Below are positions 24,769 through 37,057 of a stretch of DNA of 64,000 nucleotides, one piece after another. The notes under the pieces are model-generated. The model had not been told where the DNA came from, made no database searches, and was given only the letters and a program-made list of their open reading frames with translations. The DNA is from Marchantia polymorpha subsp. ruderalis. Lineage: Eukaryota; Streptophyta; Marchantiopsida; Marchantiales; Marchantiaceae. Each line of letters starts with the position of its first letter. Within the stretch, counting starts at the first letter, position 1. The stretch is from positions 10,362,001 to 10,426,000 of the forward strand of contig AP031358.1 in NCBI GenBank assembly GCA_037833965.1. Direction: 5' to 3'. The position numbers and the translations under genes were made by a program.

Positions 24769-25929
24769 AGATACGCGACATCCAACTTGAAGCACACTTG
24801 TTTTCACAAGTTAAAGTAAGAAAAACCACTACAAAGAAACAAAAAACCCCTACTACAGAAACATATGAGCCAAAACTACTAAAGGCATTCCATCCAGCGT
24901 AGTATTTTACTTTTAATAAAGTAAAACTTGCAAGGGCCATGCTATTTTTATTCAAAAAATAGAATTTTTTATGAAATAGAAAATGCTGTTTTTTGGGTGG
25001 ACCAAAGCGAGATTCCCCGGGACTGTCAGACAAAATAGGGGAAAATAGCTGACAGAGCTTTGAGAATAATTTATTTATTGGGTTGCATGTTTGGTGATTA
25101 TTCCGGGCCCAGCGCTTCCCCGGAAAATAGGAGAGAAATATATTTTCCTAGAGCACTTTAAACCGAGTTGGCTTTCAAAACAGAGACTATTATTATGGAT
25201 CTAGTAAAACATTTAACATTTTCTATGATTCTTTTTCTTTTAGGTATTTGGGGAATACATGCGCTCAAATAGATGTTCATGCCGAACATGTATAGGACAA
25301 GCACTCTCTTGACATTCTCTTACGTATCATCAGATTTTCCACTTTAGAGCACAGGCAGGCGTGCGTCTAAAGTCAGTAGTCTCGTGATTTGCGTTTTGAA
25401 GATGTGGCCAAGTCAGCAGACCTAGGCCGATGAGAAGAAAATATTTCGACGGAAGGCTTTCCAAACGGCTGGAAATCTCAAGTATACCCCGTTGAGAGAA
25501 TTAAAGATGGTGCCTCGTTGATGCAAATTCATGCGAGAGAATTGACCTCCAGTAGATGCATGCATACCAAGAGTATATCTTTTGCCTTTTCCGGTGACAC
25601 GGATGAGACTCATCCGACGTTCAGGAAACCGCAGAAAGAAGGCACAGTGTGCATTCAGTACTTCGATAGTGATGTTCCATGATACCTTATCAAGATCTTA
25701 ACTCCTGCCCGATAAGTGTGAACGGCAGTGGCCCCACGGATAAAATGATGACGTTAGCTCTACTTTTGCACGAAAAAGTTTCAGTATATGCGTCAAGCCA
25801 GAACTTTAGATCGTCTGAACATGTGCGATACTAATGACGTGATTTCACACACTATAATTCCGTCACAATCTGATTTAAATTCTTATAGAATTCATGAATT
25901 GTGAATTTATGATAACCTTCTTTGAAGAG
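24769..25929. other. Non-coding stretch
   Basis: No gene is supported. A short imperfect inverted repeat (TTTTACTTT...AAAGTAAAA) occurs at about 24.9 kb. Confidence 0.4.
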
Positions 25930-26110
25930 TAAATGGTAAATAAATCAAGCCCGTGTGACCCAAAGGGTTAAAAGACTAAAATACATAATACAAACAATCC
26001 AATTTCAAATTAGGAGAGAATAAAAAAAAACCCCATAACTAATGCCCAAAGCACTAGAACGGTAACTAATAATATTTCTAATGTAACAATCTAAATCATA
26101 ACTGAAGCTT
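25930..26110 (-). mobile_element. Decayed LINE 3' tail fragment
   Basis: Reading on the minus strand, the LINE 3' UTR and the last ORF2 codons are recognisable with many changes (TAAATGGTAAATAAATCAAG at the left edge, then GGTAACTAATAATATTTCTA). 5'-truncated at about 26110. Intermediate divergence. Confidence 0.85.
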
Positions 26111-26240
26111 AAGTATATATATATTCCATTTTTCAAACTTATTGACACTTTGGAATATAATTGTGTCCATATTTTTCTGGAATAAATTACATTGTGTGTT
26201 CATTTTTCACCTACATTAGTCAATATTTATCCTTTGTGTC

Positions 26241-26257
26241 ATATATATATATATATT
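26241..26257. repeat. (AT)n microsatellite
   Basis: About eight AT units within an AT-rich intergenic region. Confidence 0.9.
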
Positions 26258-28690
26258 GTAACTGATTTTTGGCATCGTAACTTAAATTTTAACTTACAAA
26301 ATACTAATGATTAAATATTAGTTAGCTCCATAATCGTGAAGGTAATTTTAGTCTAATCAATACCAGATAAAGCTATTTTTCCATTCCTGCAAAGGGTTGT
26401 AAAGGTGTAAAGAGAAAAATAAAATCTTTCAACTTTTATTTAGCACCTCCATTTGGATGTATTCCCTTCATACTGTAATACTCAGTGAGTTTGATAGAAA
26501 TTTGTATAGCTCCATCTAGACTTGAATTAGTACTATTCAAAAATAGAAATTTACTTTTTTTTCCCAATTGTTAAATTTTTTCCTTATTATTTTTTTCTTC
26601 ATTTTCTTCTATATTTTGGGATAGACACCTATTTTTTATATAAAGACACAAACACTCTTTCCCCTTCTGCACTTCATATACTATTTCTGAATCCGATGTT
26701 TAGTATTTCATGTAATCTTATAGTGAAATCACGTTATATTTTCCTCTAGGGATTAAATTCAGGTCTTGATTAAATCTAGCCAACTTAATCATGACTAACT
26801 AATTCAGTTAGTTTGCTATTATATACAACAGTTGATACTAGCTCACAGTGACAGATACTTTAGAGTTTTCAGTAAATTACTTTTGTTCTTGTGGACGTAG
26901 GCTTACTAAAGTGAACCAAGTATCTGTCATGTCGGTTGTTTGCTTCCTGTTTGGGTCGTGGATACTTGTGTTGTATCGTTGAGTATCTACATATGATATT
27001 TAGAGTCGAGCTATTACAAACAATTTACCGACGCGATTGCACCTCGCTCATCACAAATCTTGAAAGCTGGAGATGGAGATCCAAATTGTGGGAAGACCTC
27101 TTAGAGTTTTCTAATGTTTTTGCAAGCAAGAAAACTTGGCAAAGCCTTGAAGTTCGATTTAATGCAAATCTAAACAAGGTCTGGTGTTTTTTTCAAAGAA
27201 ATATTCTCAAAATTGACAGTGAAGGTGCTTATTGTTGCAAATGACAATGAGGTTTCAAGAATTCAATTCTTATCGCTCGATTTTTATAAGTGTTCGTTGA
27301 TGTGAGAGTGGACAAGTTTTGGAGGCTTTATTGTCTATCTATAATTGAAATTAGAATATTGTATAATGTAATCAAAAATCGTATAATTAATATATGTTTA
27401 CTATATATTTGATTTATTGGAAAAATAATTTTGATATCAAATAATATTTCAATGTAATTATTTAAATATTTCGGTTTTAAATTTCTCAAATTAATTTGTG
27501 AGCGATAAGTATATTAATTAACTTAAACAGAAATTATTGTGCCAAGTTTGACATCTATATATATATATATATTAATAATACTGATAAATTTTTATTTATT
27601 TTAAAATTTCTAATATAATCATATGTATGTAATAATATATTACCGATCATCAATCCATGTGTTAAATGATGAAAGTTGATCGTAAAACAGGTGAATTATA
27701 GAAAATGAAAATTTGTTAGACAAACTGATATTGTTTTTTTTAAATACATGTTAATCTTAATGTTAAAATCTTGATCATTATGATTGCTGTATTGCGATAT
27801 AAAGAGAGGAATAATTTATCAGCAATATTTGAAGTCTCAAATGTTTTACACAGTTGTTTGAGCACAATTGAAGGTTTGTTTTCATCGATGTGAAGTCAGC
27901 CGCATCATATTTCATGTAAAAATTTACTATTATTAATGTTCATAAATAAATCTAAACTTGATTATTGAATTGTGGCTGTAACTTACTGTATAACATAAAT
28001 ACTTCATCCAAATAATGTTCAAAATATGAACAGTTTTAAAATTCAATATATACAGAAACAGTGTAAATTTCATTACCAAACACAATCATTGTCACATGCT
28101 ATTTACTTTAGAAGTAAATTATACCATGAAACTTACAATCATTTGTTTACCGAACGCTTTAAAACAGGTAGTATATTCACAAGTTGAAATCACAGATTTT
28201 AAACTCACATCTATCTGGTCGTTCATTCCTTCCAATCTTTTGTAGAGTTTCGTTATTGTGATACATGGATAAGTCATTGTGAGAACTTACTATCAAAAAT
28301 TTAGTGATGAATTTGAAACAAGAAAAAATTTAAGATATGAGAGTTCACTCATAGGATAAAAATGGACACGTATGTACATCTTTCCTCTGTAGCTGTGACA
28401 GAGTTAATAAGACATGTCTCTGCTTGAAAAATATGTATACTGTAATAACAGTAGAAGTGTTATTGGTCACCGAATTAAATGTTGTAAAAATTGAAGTAAT
28501 ATCACACCAGAACTTTGGTAGTATATTAAATCAGAATAAAAAGTACACTGAATGTATGTATGTATGGGTTTCCTGGTTAAACCTTAAAAGAGAACTTCCT
28601 GCATTTAGACCTTAAAATGTAGATACTAACACCATGATAGTAAGTTTCCGGATTCAAAATCAGTACGAAGTGAAGTTTGTAGAGAAGTAG
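26258..28690. other. Very AT-rich intergenic region
   Basis: Low-complexity, AT-rich sequence with another (TA)n tract at 27556-27573. One 102-codon frame at 26936-27244 (+) has no recognisable motif. No gene is supported. Confidence 0.5.
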
Positions 28691-28728
28691 TGAAGTTTGT
28701 CATACATTCTAATGTATGACAAACTTCA
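28691..28728. repeat. 18-bp perfect inverted repeat
   Basis: Arms 28691-28708 and 28711-28728 (TGAAGTTTGTCATACATT and its reverse complement) flank a CT dinucleotide. It sits at the boundary between AT-rich DNA and the more balanced region downstream of the ACR gene. Confidence 0.9.
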
Positions 28729-30324
28729 ATCAATTTGCCCACAAGATGTCCAGCTCAAAAATCCTGGACGCAAGCATACCAAACATTAACAGATACAATA
28801 CGATCCATCGAAGATCGCGTGCCTGTGCGAGGAGAAAAGGACCAAATAGATAGAAACTTTGCGGCCCAGAAACAGAAAGTGCAAGGAGGGCTTTTTCAAG
28901 AAACAAAAAGCACATACAACGTAAGCTGCGGTTGTAAACAAATGTCAGCCATCGAGGCTTAAGTACCTCCATTACATCCCCACTCATCACATAGAAGCAA
29001 AAGGCGCGTCACGTAAAAACGAAAGTACAATGGCAATAATGGAATAAACTGACAGAATCGAGTTTGCCAGCAATCGGGGCAGAAGATCTCAGACCAGCGA
29101 TAATCATCCATAGCAGAATGACCAAGATCAATTTACCGACACGCAACTCACCAGCCTCAATTGTATACGCCCGCCATGGACTAAATCTCCAACACGGCAA
29201 GCTGCAGGCACATGCCTACAAGGGTTTAGGCTACATTTTAAAAGGATATAAAGTAAACCTTTGGAAAATTTCCATTAATTCCCTTCTGGTACTACAAGCA
29301 GAAGTGAGCCACATTCCAAACCTACTGATCCGAGGGGATAAGTTCTCAGTACATGCGCTACGGCCTCTAATGAAATTTGAGATTCAGAACAAAGTTGATG
29401 AGGATAGAATTAACGATAAATCATCTCCACTTAGTGTGATGTGCAACAACTTGAACACTGACTGCAGAATCATTTATTTCCCTAAAGACGCGTCTTCTAT
29501 GCCAAACTCTTTTCTTCACCGTTGCTGCTACAGGAATGAAAAGCACACATCTCATCAGACGATCATCTCATCTTTGAAAACCCCAAAGATTCTCAAGATA
29601 CTCAATGACTCAACAAAAAGGTCTGTCCTAAAATTATGAGAAAATGTAAAGCCATGTCGACATGGGTCACAGTAGTAGCCAGCAACATTCAAACAAAGTT
29701 CTTGTTCCCTAAGTTTCTCACGTTTTGTCGAATGGGACTTCCAAACAGGAACTGTGCGCGATTAAGAGAACGGAACTCTATGTCCTCCACTGACGATACA
29801 AACGGAAGAGACAAGGGCTGAGCAGATCATGAAGAGACAGCACAAAGCTCAAAAGGACGTACCCGAGTAAGATTAGGAATTTACATAAAAGTGAACCAGC
29901 AGAAGCGCAGATGTGTCCAGCTTACAATTAAATGTGAGGTATATACAAAGCAAGCTAAGCCAAACGAAACGAGCGACTACTCAGTGTCGGTCTTCATGCG
30001 TGTAGCCGTCTAGAGATAACACATTCTCCCTCCTACGTTTGGCCAAGTCTACAGCAGAAACGTGTTGAAGCTTCGCACTATGAATCTTACCAAACGATCT
30101 TCCCCACTGACTGTACAAGATGCGTCAAATGCACAGGAAGACCCACGACCTAAGAGAAACCATGGAGGGCATGTTAAAGTGAGAGTGTCCATTACATACC
30201 CTCTTCTTCGAGATTATCTGGCCTGAGTCCAGACTCTCAAGCATCCAGACTACCGAAAAGTACGTGGAAACCAAGCAGAGGTTTCTCATTGAGAAATTCT
30301 CAAAGCTGAACACAAAGACAGCCC
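28729..30324. other. 3' flank of the ACR gene
   Basis: More balanced base composition than the region to its left; part of it is probably the ACR 3' UTR on the minus strand. A plus-strand frame of 191 codons (29064-29639) lacks recognisable motifs and lies antisense to this flank, so I do not call it a gene. Confidence 0.4.
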
Positions 30325-32765
30325 TCACAAAGATCGTGTCCAACCCAAACTGCCCAGGCTATACAGAAATCTCTCAGACTGAGATTTCAGGAGGCTTCCC
30401 AAAGAGAATTTCGCTCCCTTCGTAGGCTCAATGGGTGGAGATCGAGCAAGACGGGGTACTTCAGTGATTTGCAACAAAGTCTGTCCGATCTCCATTTCCC
30501 GCCGCATGTTATCCACAATATTCCTGTCAACAGGGTTTCCCCGCGCATCTGTTACATAAAATACATTCACTGCTTTATCGTTTCTTGTTTCCACGTCTGC
30601 CCTTGTCACAGAAAGACCGTTCTCCCTGAATATGCGAGTAACTTCAGACAATAGACCAACTCTGTCACTGGTACAAAGTTCTAGCCTCAAACCCTGCAAG
30701 ACACCACATCAACAAACGTCACTCCGCTTGTTGGACAGAATAGCGCGCGACCCAAATCGAAGGTCCTGAAAACCGTCAAATTCTTGAAAGGATCCCAACT
30801 CCAGCACAGCGGAGTTGCTTCTTGGTTGTCTCTAAGTCATCTCAAACTAATAGATGTCGTTACCGAACATGTTGTCACACGATTGGAGAAGGATTTAGCT
30901 GTTAGAAAAATAACTACAATATCCCACCAGTACGACATAGAAAACCTTTTCCGGGATGGCAAATACTTTGTTATTCAATTACTTGATTCTAAGCAATTTT
31001 GCGCCTACAACGTTACCAGAGGAGCTGTTTTCTGACTTCGTTTACTACCACAAGGTGTAATTGAATTATACTGTGAATTCCTTCCATGGGGCTGAAGGCA
31101 GTTATATAGTCTAACTAAGTGCAGCTCTTTACAGAACAGGAATGACTGTCTTAGAAGCCAGCCAGTCGCCACATTTCAGCCACAATGCAACTTACATCGG
31201 AAACACGTCTTTCGATAGCGGCCTCCAAGCACTTGATGACTCTTTGCTTCTCGGCTTCTGAATCAAGAAAGCGTCCATCCATATGTCGAATATAATACTC
31301 CTGCTTGTACATAAGCACGACGTTAGACGTTGTTGTGAGAACGAAAACAGATCTACATGTGATGCAGCAGGAACTTTAATCCGTACTCACTTGATGGGCG
31401 ATAGATCCTTCGGAATTTATGGTTGCATGAAAGACGACATACTGCATGTCCGTAAGAGTGCACACTGTGTCAAATAGCAACTTCGGTCGGTCTGTACACT
31501 CTACATTTACGATAGAATAACCTCTCTCTCCACAGTTTTGAATAGTAATGTTCGGCTTCCCGTCAACAGCTTCCCTCTTTACTGGTTCAGGACTCTCATA
31601 ATCTCGATCCGCAAACATCATTTGGTGAAGCCTTCTCTCGGTGTTCGTTAGCCCCATAGAAAACTCGGTCTTTGCTCCTCTTCGATCATCTGTTCCTTTC
31701 ATAACATTGCACAGGAGCTCTTTAATGCGCGACTGTAACTCCGGATCCTTAATCGGTCCACCCGACTTCTCATCTGTGACGTAGACAACGCAAGCTACAC
31801 GCATGTTGTGTGTCCAAACTTCGGCGTGTTTCACATTGCAGCCCAGATTCGTCAATACTGCTGACACCTCCGAAAGCAAGCCTGGCCTGTCTGTTCCAGT
31901 TAGTTCAATGGCTGTATGTTCTGCTATTTGTTCTACACCGACAGTTCTTCCAACTGATTTCCCCAAGCACGTTCGTACATCGCTTCTCGTCGTGAAGTCA
32001 TGTTGGGCACCGAGCGACTGCTCGCAAAAAGACACAACAATCAACTTTTACAATTAGAAAACAAAGCACACGGCGAGACAAGATGATGCAAGCAATTCGA
32101 TATAGCAAAATACAAGCTAGACAAGATGAAGCACTTTTCATCACTCTCATTGAGCAGACTTCGTAAGTTTGAGAACTACCTGCTTGATGTAATCAATAAG
32201 GCTCGCGTCGGTAAGCTTGTTCTTGTTTTGATCTGTAACGTGAAACACTTCACAATACCAATGTGGATTACTCTTAGATCTAGGTGAACCGTGACCAAGT
32301 ATCCAAAGATAACCTAAACTGAGCAAAGTCGGGTTCTAAAACAAATCCCGTCTTGCAACATTCTAGGTTCCCGCTCGAGACAGTTGTAGAACACGCATGC
32401 CGGCGTGAAACTAAAAGCGAAAACCAGGAAACTAACTCACCATCCATGAACCAGCCCCCATCTGAAGAAATGTAGGCTTTGGTTATCGAAAGATCGAGTT
32501 CGGTGAGTACTTGGACAACCTCTAGCAGGACTCCATGCGTGTTGGCACTATCCACCTGAGAAAACAATGTGGTAAACATTGGGTCAGAACTTCTACGAAA
32601 AGACGCTAGGGCATGAGATCATGAACATGAGAGTGGTGCAGCTGTCACCTTGATTAACGTTGCATTCTCACATATATTGTTGTCAATGACCACTCTGGGA
32701 GGATTCATCCTGGCGCTCAAGCTATCGTACTCGGGATCGAAGTAGGGCCAATTGGCTTGCTCCAT
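30325..32765 (-). CDS. ACR: ACT domain repeat (ACR) protein
   Basis: Plant ACR proteins carry four ACT ligand-binding domains and are thought to sense amino acids or related metabolites. Six exons on the minus strand, all with GT-AG borders and matching phase: 32649-32765, 32441-32555, 32180-32247, 31391-32017, 31196-31300, 30325-30693. Together 466 codons plus stop, close to known plant ACRs. ACT1 covers about residues 30-100 ([23 protein letters not shown]). ACT2 begins near 134 ([14 protein letters not shown]), ACT3 near 267 ([15 protein letters not shown]) and ACT4 near 346 ([17 protein letters not shown]). EYYIRHMDG at the exon 4/5 join is typical of the family. The start ATG follows an acceptor 6 nt upstream (32772), so an intron interrupts the 5' UTR. 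No disruption is seen. Predicted soluble, with no targeting signal evident. Confidence 0.95.
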
Positions 32766-32771
32766 GGTGTC

Positions 32772-35700
32772 CTGTAGATACAATCAATGTCTCAGCCTCA
32801 GTATCACATGCTCCGTCTAGACACGCGAGACTGGCAAGTTGGATTGCAGAGCAAACAACTACAAAGTAGACATTCGACTACAGTAGTCAATACGAGACTG
32901 CAAAATCGCATCTACGACCAGGCATACGTCCTAGCTGCTCCTCTCAGAATGAGACTAGGTTTATCAACACAATCCTGTGCTGCTGGACAGGCGTAAGACC
33001 CCTAGCCAACAATATCGCCGGCCACCAAGTGAACTTGCAACTATTTAGGTTATAACCACCAAGAAGAACGTCCTGACAGGAGCAATCTTCTTCAAGAAGA
33101 AGGTTCGGTCCTAACCTTTGCCGCTGAAGAGAAATTGCAAGTCGTTGAAAATGTCTTCGTCAAATGCGCTACTACTTCCCAGACTTAGCAGACGCAGGCG
33201 GGGAAGGTTGTCGAATTATCATACATGGGATAAACTGTAAGAGTCCCACAGGTACCCCTCACATTACAGGAGCTGCACCTAGTACCTCCCATCGAAGAAA
33301 GCAGAGCACCTCGATTTAAAACGCTGACCTAAAACAGGGTCTCGTCATGAGAACCCACCAAGCTACTCAAGGTTTCCGGACTACACTTCAGGGGTACGTA
33401 AGATGGACGCGAAATCTGGAATCGGGAGTGGACTAACTTGCCGCCTTTCTCAAAAATCAATGTCAATCTATGTGGGACTCACATGAGGTGCGAACTTTGA
33501 ATAGGATACATGGTTGGACTATCCCCACAGGCGGCTCGATCTCATAACCTAAGATATGGTATCGAGAGTGAAGGATCTACAAGCCTCGAAAGCGACCTCT
33601 GGATAGATGAAGTTATAATACAGATGGCCTCTAAGAAGCATGCAAACTAGACGGACTGCGCACCTAGCCGTCACCTCCGAAAGAAGAGAGCCCTCGCTCC
33701 TATCGACAGGAGGACCAAGACACCAGAGCAAGAAACCCTACGAGAGAAAAGAAAAAGGAACAAAGATCAGAAAACGAAAAACGAAACTGAAACGAAAATA
33801 TGGACCTGATGGGCAGGTGAGATTAGATGTAAAGGCAAGAAGCAGGAGGTGGTAGTTGTCTCTCTGTCAACCTGCAAATGCCTACGGCTACTGCTCTCTT
33901 GTGCTTGCTTCAGCCTACACAACACACAACTGGGACTGTCTGTCTTCTTGCTGTTCTCGTTCTTCAGACACCTCAGAATTCTTCTGATCGGTCTCGTCCT
34001 CTTTGTCTTCCTCCTCTCCTTGTTGTTCCGATGAGGTCGCCCTTCCCTTCTCCTCTCTGCCTAGTGCTCGCGTGAAACTATGACTCTGGACACACTCCGC
34101 TCTTCTACCGCTCCTCGGTAACTATTGGAGCTGCCCACACGCGTTAAAACATGATTGGCCCCCTGGACGGCTGTAGATGGCTGTTTTCGTCTTCTGCTTC
34201 TCTCTGATTCTGGAGTCTGGTGGAGGAACGAAGGGAGGGGAGTTCAATGGAGAGAGCTTCTGAAATTGACTTGACAAATGGAAAGAAGCCGCGATTTGAT
34301 TTTAAAGCTACTGATCTCTGCATCTTCGCTGCCCAAATTTTAAGGAACCGACCTCGGTCCTGTTCTCCAGCAGTACCTCTTCTCCAAATCGAGCCTATGG
34401 GACCGCGGCGGGTGACCGCACACGATTTGACTCTAGGGTAAACGAAGTTTGGAGGGAAACTATTATAATATCAAAGCACATTATTCCCCGCTGACATAAT
34501 GGCTTCAGTGTCGTGTACGTCAATGATGTGGAATTATGTTCACTTTCTTTCCCTAAATGAGATAACCTTAAATTCCAAATACACCTCTAATCACATTAGC
34601 TGTCTTTGTGAACTATTTGTGAAAGGAGAAAGAACACAACAATGACATGTGACTTTATCTGCGTTATTTCATGGAAGTGAAATCAAGCCAATTCAAAAGA
34701 AATCCCACATAATTTTCTGAAATAAAATAGAAAGTATACTTGCCAAGAAAGAGAGAAAATTTGTGATTTTCGTATGGCCAAATATTGTTGCTGAAAAAAA
34801 CCCCAAAAAATCTCTTTGATTGATCTGACTTCTACGACCCTAACCAAAACTTGACCAAAGTGCCTCTATTTCATTTGTGTTCGTTGTAATATGTTTAGTA
34901 CACAAGGAAGAATGAGACTGCATAATCTTCACACTAAAAAGATCTTATCACTTTGCCAAGTTCAAAATGTTTAGATAAATATCACACTTGGGCGCAACTA
35001 CTCCTTCGTATAAAATAGGTACACCTAGCAAAATGAAGCAAAATTTTTGGATTATGCATCCATTCAAAGTCTAAAAAAATATCATAAACACAAATATATA
35101 AACATATAACATAAAAATAAAAATAGGGCAACTGCAATTCTAAATTAATTATTTTACTATTAAATAATTATTTATCATTTGATTCATACTTAATTTTAGA
35201 TAAACTCAGTTTTCTTTAAAATTAATCTGATTTGAAAATCGATCGAAAAATTGCAGTGAAGTCTTTTTATATATGACTACATTTATCTTTGAAACTAAGA
35301 TAAATTCTATGATGAAGTTGAGGATAAGTACTCAAACTTGATAAAGAATAAAAACATATCATATTCAGAACTCTAACAACTATAATATCAAGAATATGGA
35401 GACATGACAGTAAGTTAATGGATAAGTATCATTTCATGATCTATATCAAGTGCTTTAGCTATCATGGACAAAGGAAAACTTGGCTAAAAAGACACTCTTT
35501 GTGTTTTATTAAATTATAAGTTATAGTTAAAATGGTAAATGGTCAAGCCCGAAATCATAGTAAGTAGAAATCATGTTAGTGTAAGTTTTTTATGTTTAAT
35601 CACAATATTTTCTAACATTGACACATGAAAAAAAGATAAAGAAATAATGAGAATACTTGAGCTGAAAAAAGTACTAGTTCAGTTGTTGTCAAAAGTAAGA

Positions 35701-36364
35701 GATGAGAAAGAAGTTTATGTGGTTGAAGATATTAATGGTGTGGAAATAATATTATATTTTTTGATTGATGAGCAAGGAGTGATTAAAAAATTGAATTTAT
35801 TTTTAAAACTCTGTACACATAAAGAAGATAAAAATTAAAAGATACGTTAGCATTATGACATGAAAAAAATATAAAGTAATCAACGGCTCAAGTTGGCAAG
35901 AATTGAAGTCTACAAACACATTTTATATGCTTTTATGTTAAAAAGATTGAAATGAAAGAGTAATATGATACAACTTGTGATATGTGAATCAAGCATTGTA
36001 AAAATTAATATTATTTGGATTTTTTTTATTGAACTTATTTAGATTCATTTAAAATTTTCCAGTAAAATTTAATATTTAAAATATATATTTTATAATTTAA
36101 TAATTATTTCATAAATGTTTTATTTTATATTATTATTAATTTTGAATTTATGCAAATTGACTCATGAATAATATAATATAATTTTTTTTTATTTAATTTC
36201 ATACAATATGAGGTTGTGATCTTATTTTATTGCAAAGAATATTGCAAAATTTACCAAAAATTAATCTTGTGTAATATCACACTAAATTAATTTTTTGTAA
36301 TTGAAATATGCACAATATTTCATAAACCACAACTAAATAGCACATGTAAGTTAAATTCCTCTTG
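32772..36364. other. ACR upstream region and AT-rich intergenic DNA
   Basis: The ACR 5' UTR intron, first exon and promoter must lie within about 32.8-34.2 kb, but I cannot fix them. The interval 33.85-34.05 kb is CT-rich. From 34.45 to 36.36 kb the sequence is strongly AT-rich with no gene. A 63-codon frame at 35647-35838 is not convincing. Confidence 0.4.
35530..35552 (-). mobile_element. Tiny LINE tail remnant
   Basis: AATGGTAAATGGTCAAGCCCG at this spot matches the LINE tail plus the adjoining CAAGCCCG block. The match is too short for certainty, but the combination is specific to this family within the window. Confidence 0.45.
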
Positions 36365-36600
36365 TCACGGCAAAACTCAAGAATTACACGAACACAGTAA
36401 TAATGTGGTTCACCCTCGGGAAGGAGGCCTACGTCCACCTAGAACTCTCAGCACTTTATTCCACGTCTTGTCAGAAAGACTCTCAATACAGGGAGAACTC
36501 CGAGGTATCTATCCTCTATCCAGACGAGCGTCTTAGCTATAATTAGTTAGGTCCCAAGGTTACTCCTTAAGTGGAGTTAACCTCAACAATCTCCCCCTTA
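36365..36600. mobile_element. Possible LTR-retrotransposon remnant
   Basis: The run contains AATGTGGTTCACCCTCGGG, GCCTACGTCCACC and CAATCTCCCCCTTAACTCA, which resemble patterns I associate with plant Copia-type LTR ends. No second LTR, primer-binding site or coding region is seen. It directly abuts the first LINE tail of the cluster. Confidence 0.3.
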
Positions 36601-36611
36601 ACTCACGTTAA

Positions 36612-36764
36612 GGTAAATGGTAAATGGTAAAAAGATCAAGCCCGTGGGACCCAAAGGGTCAAAAGGCTAAATAACACAATACAAAAATCCAACTCCAAAC
36701 AAGGAGAGAACCAAAAGAACCCCCTAGCTAGTGTCCAAAGCACTAGAACGGTAACTAATAACGA
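36612..36764 (-). mobile_element. 5'-truncated LINE tail copy
   Basis: Begins with three TAAATGG-type units, then the 3' UTR and the last few ORF2 codons, truncated at GGTAACTAATAACGA. The next copy's tail starts at the very next base. Confidence 0.95.
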
Positions 36765-37057
36765 GGTAAATGGTAAACGGTAAATGGCAAATAGATCAAG
36801 CCCGTGGGACCCAAAGGGTCAAAAGGCTAAAAAACACAATACAAACAATCCAACTCCAAACTAGGAGAAAACCAAAAGAACCCCCTAGCTAGTGCCCAAA
36901 GCACTAGAACGGTAACTAATAATATCTCTAATGTAACAACCTAAATCATAAGGCTCAAGTTGAAGCAGAGAAAAGAAATTCTTGACATCAACTTTATGCG
37001 CCACTCGAATCTCTATATATCTAGTACAAGTAATAAACACATGCTCTTCATCCTCAA
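36765..37057 (-). mobile_element. 5'-truncated LINE copy, head-to-tail
   Basis: Heptamer tail, 3' UTR and the last roughly 55 codons of ORF2, cut off at CTCTTCATCCTCAA. Immediately followed by the tail of the next copy, with no intervening host DNA. Confidence 0.95.

Noticed and set aside
29064-29639. 191-codon plus-strand ORF
   Set aside because: No motif, unusual composition and antisense to the ACR 3' flank; no splice or neighbour support. A chance frame is the simpler reading.
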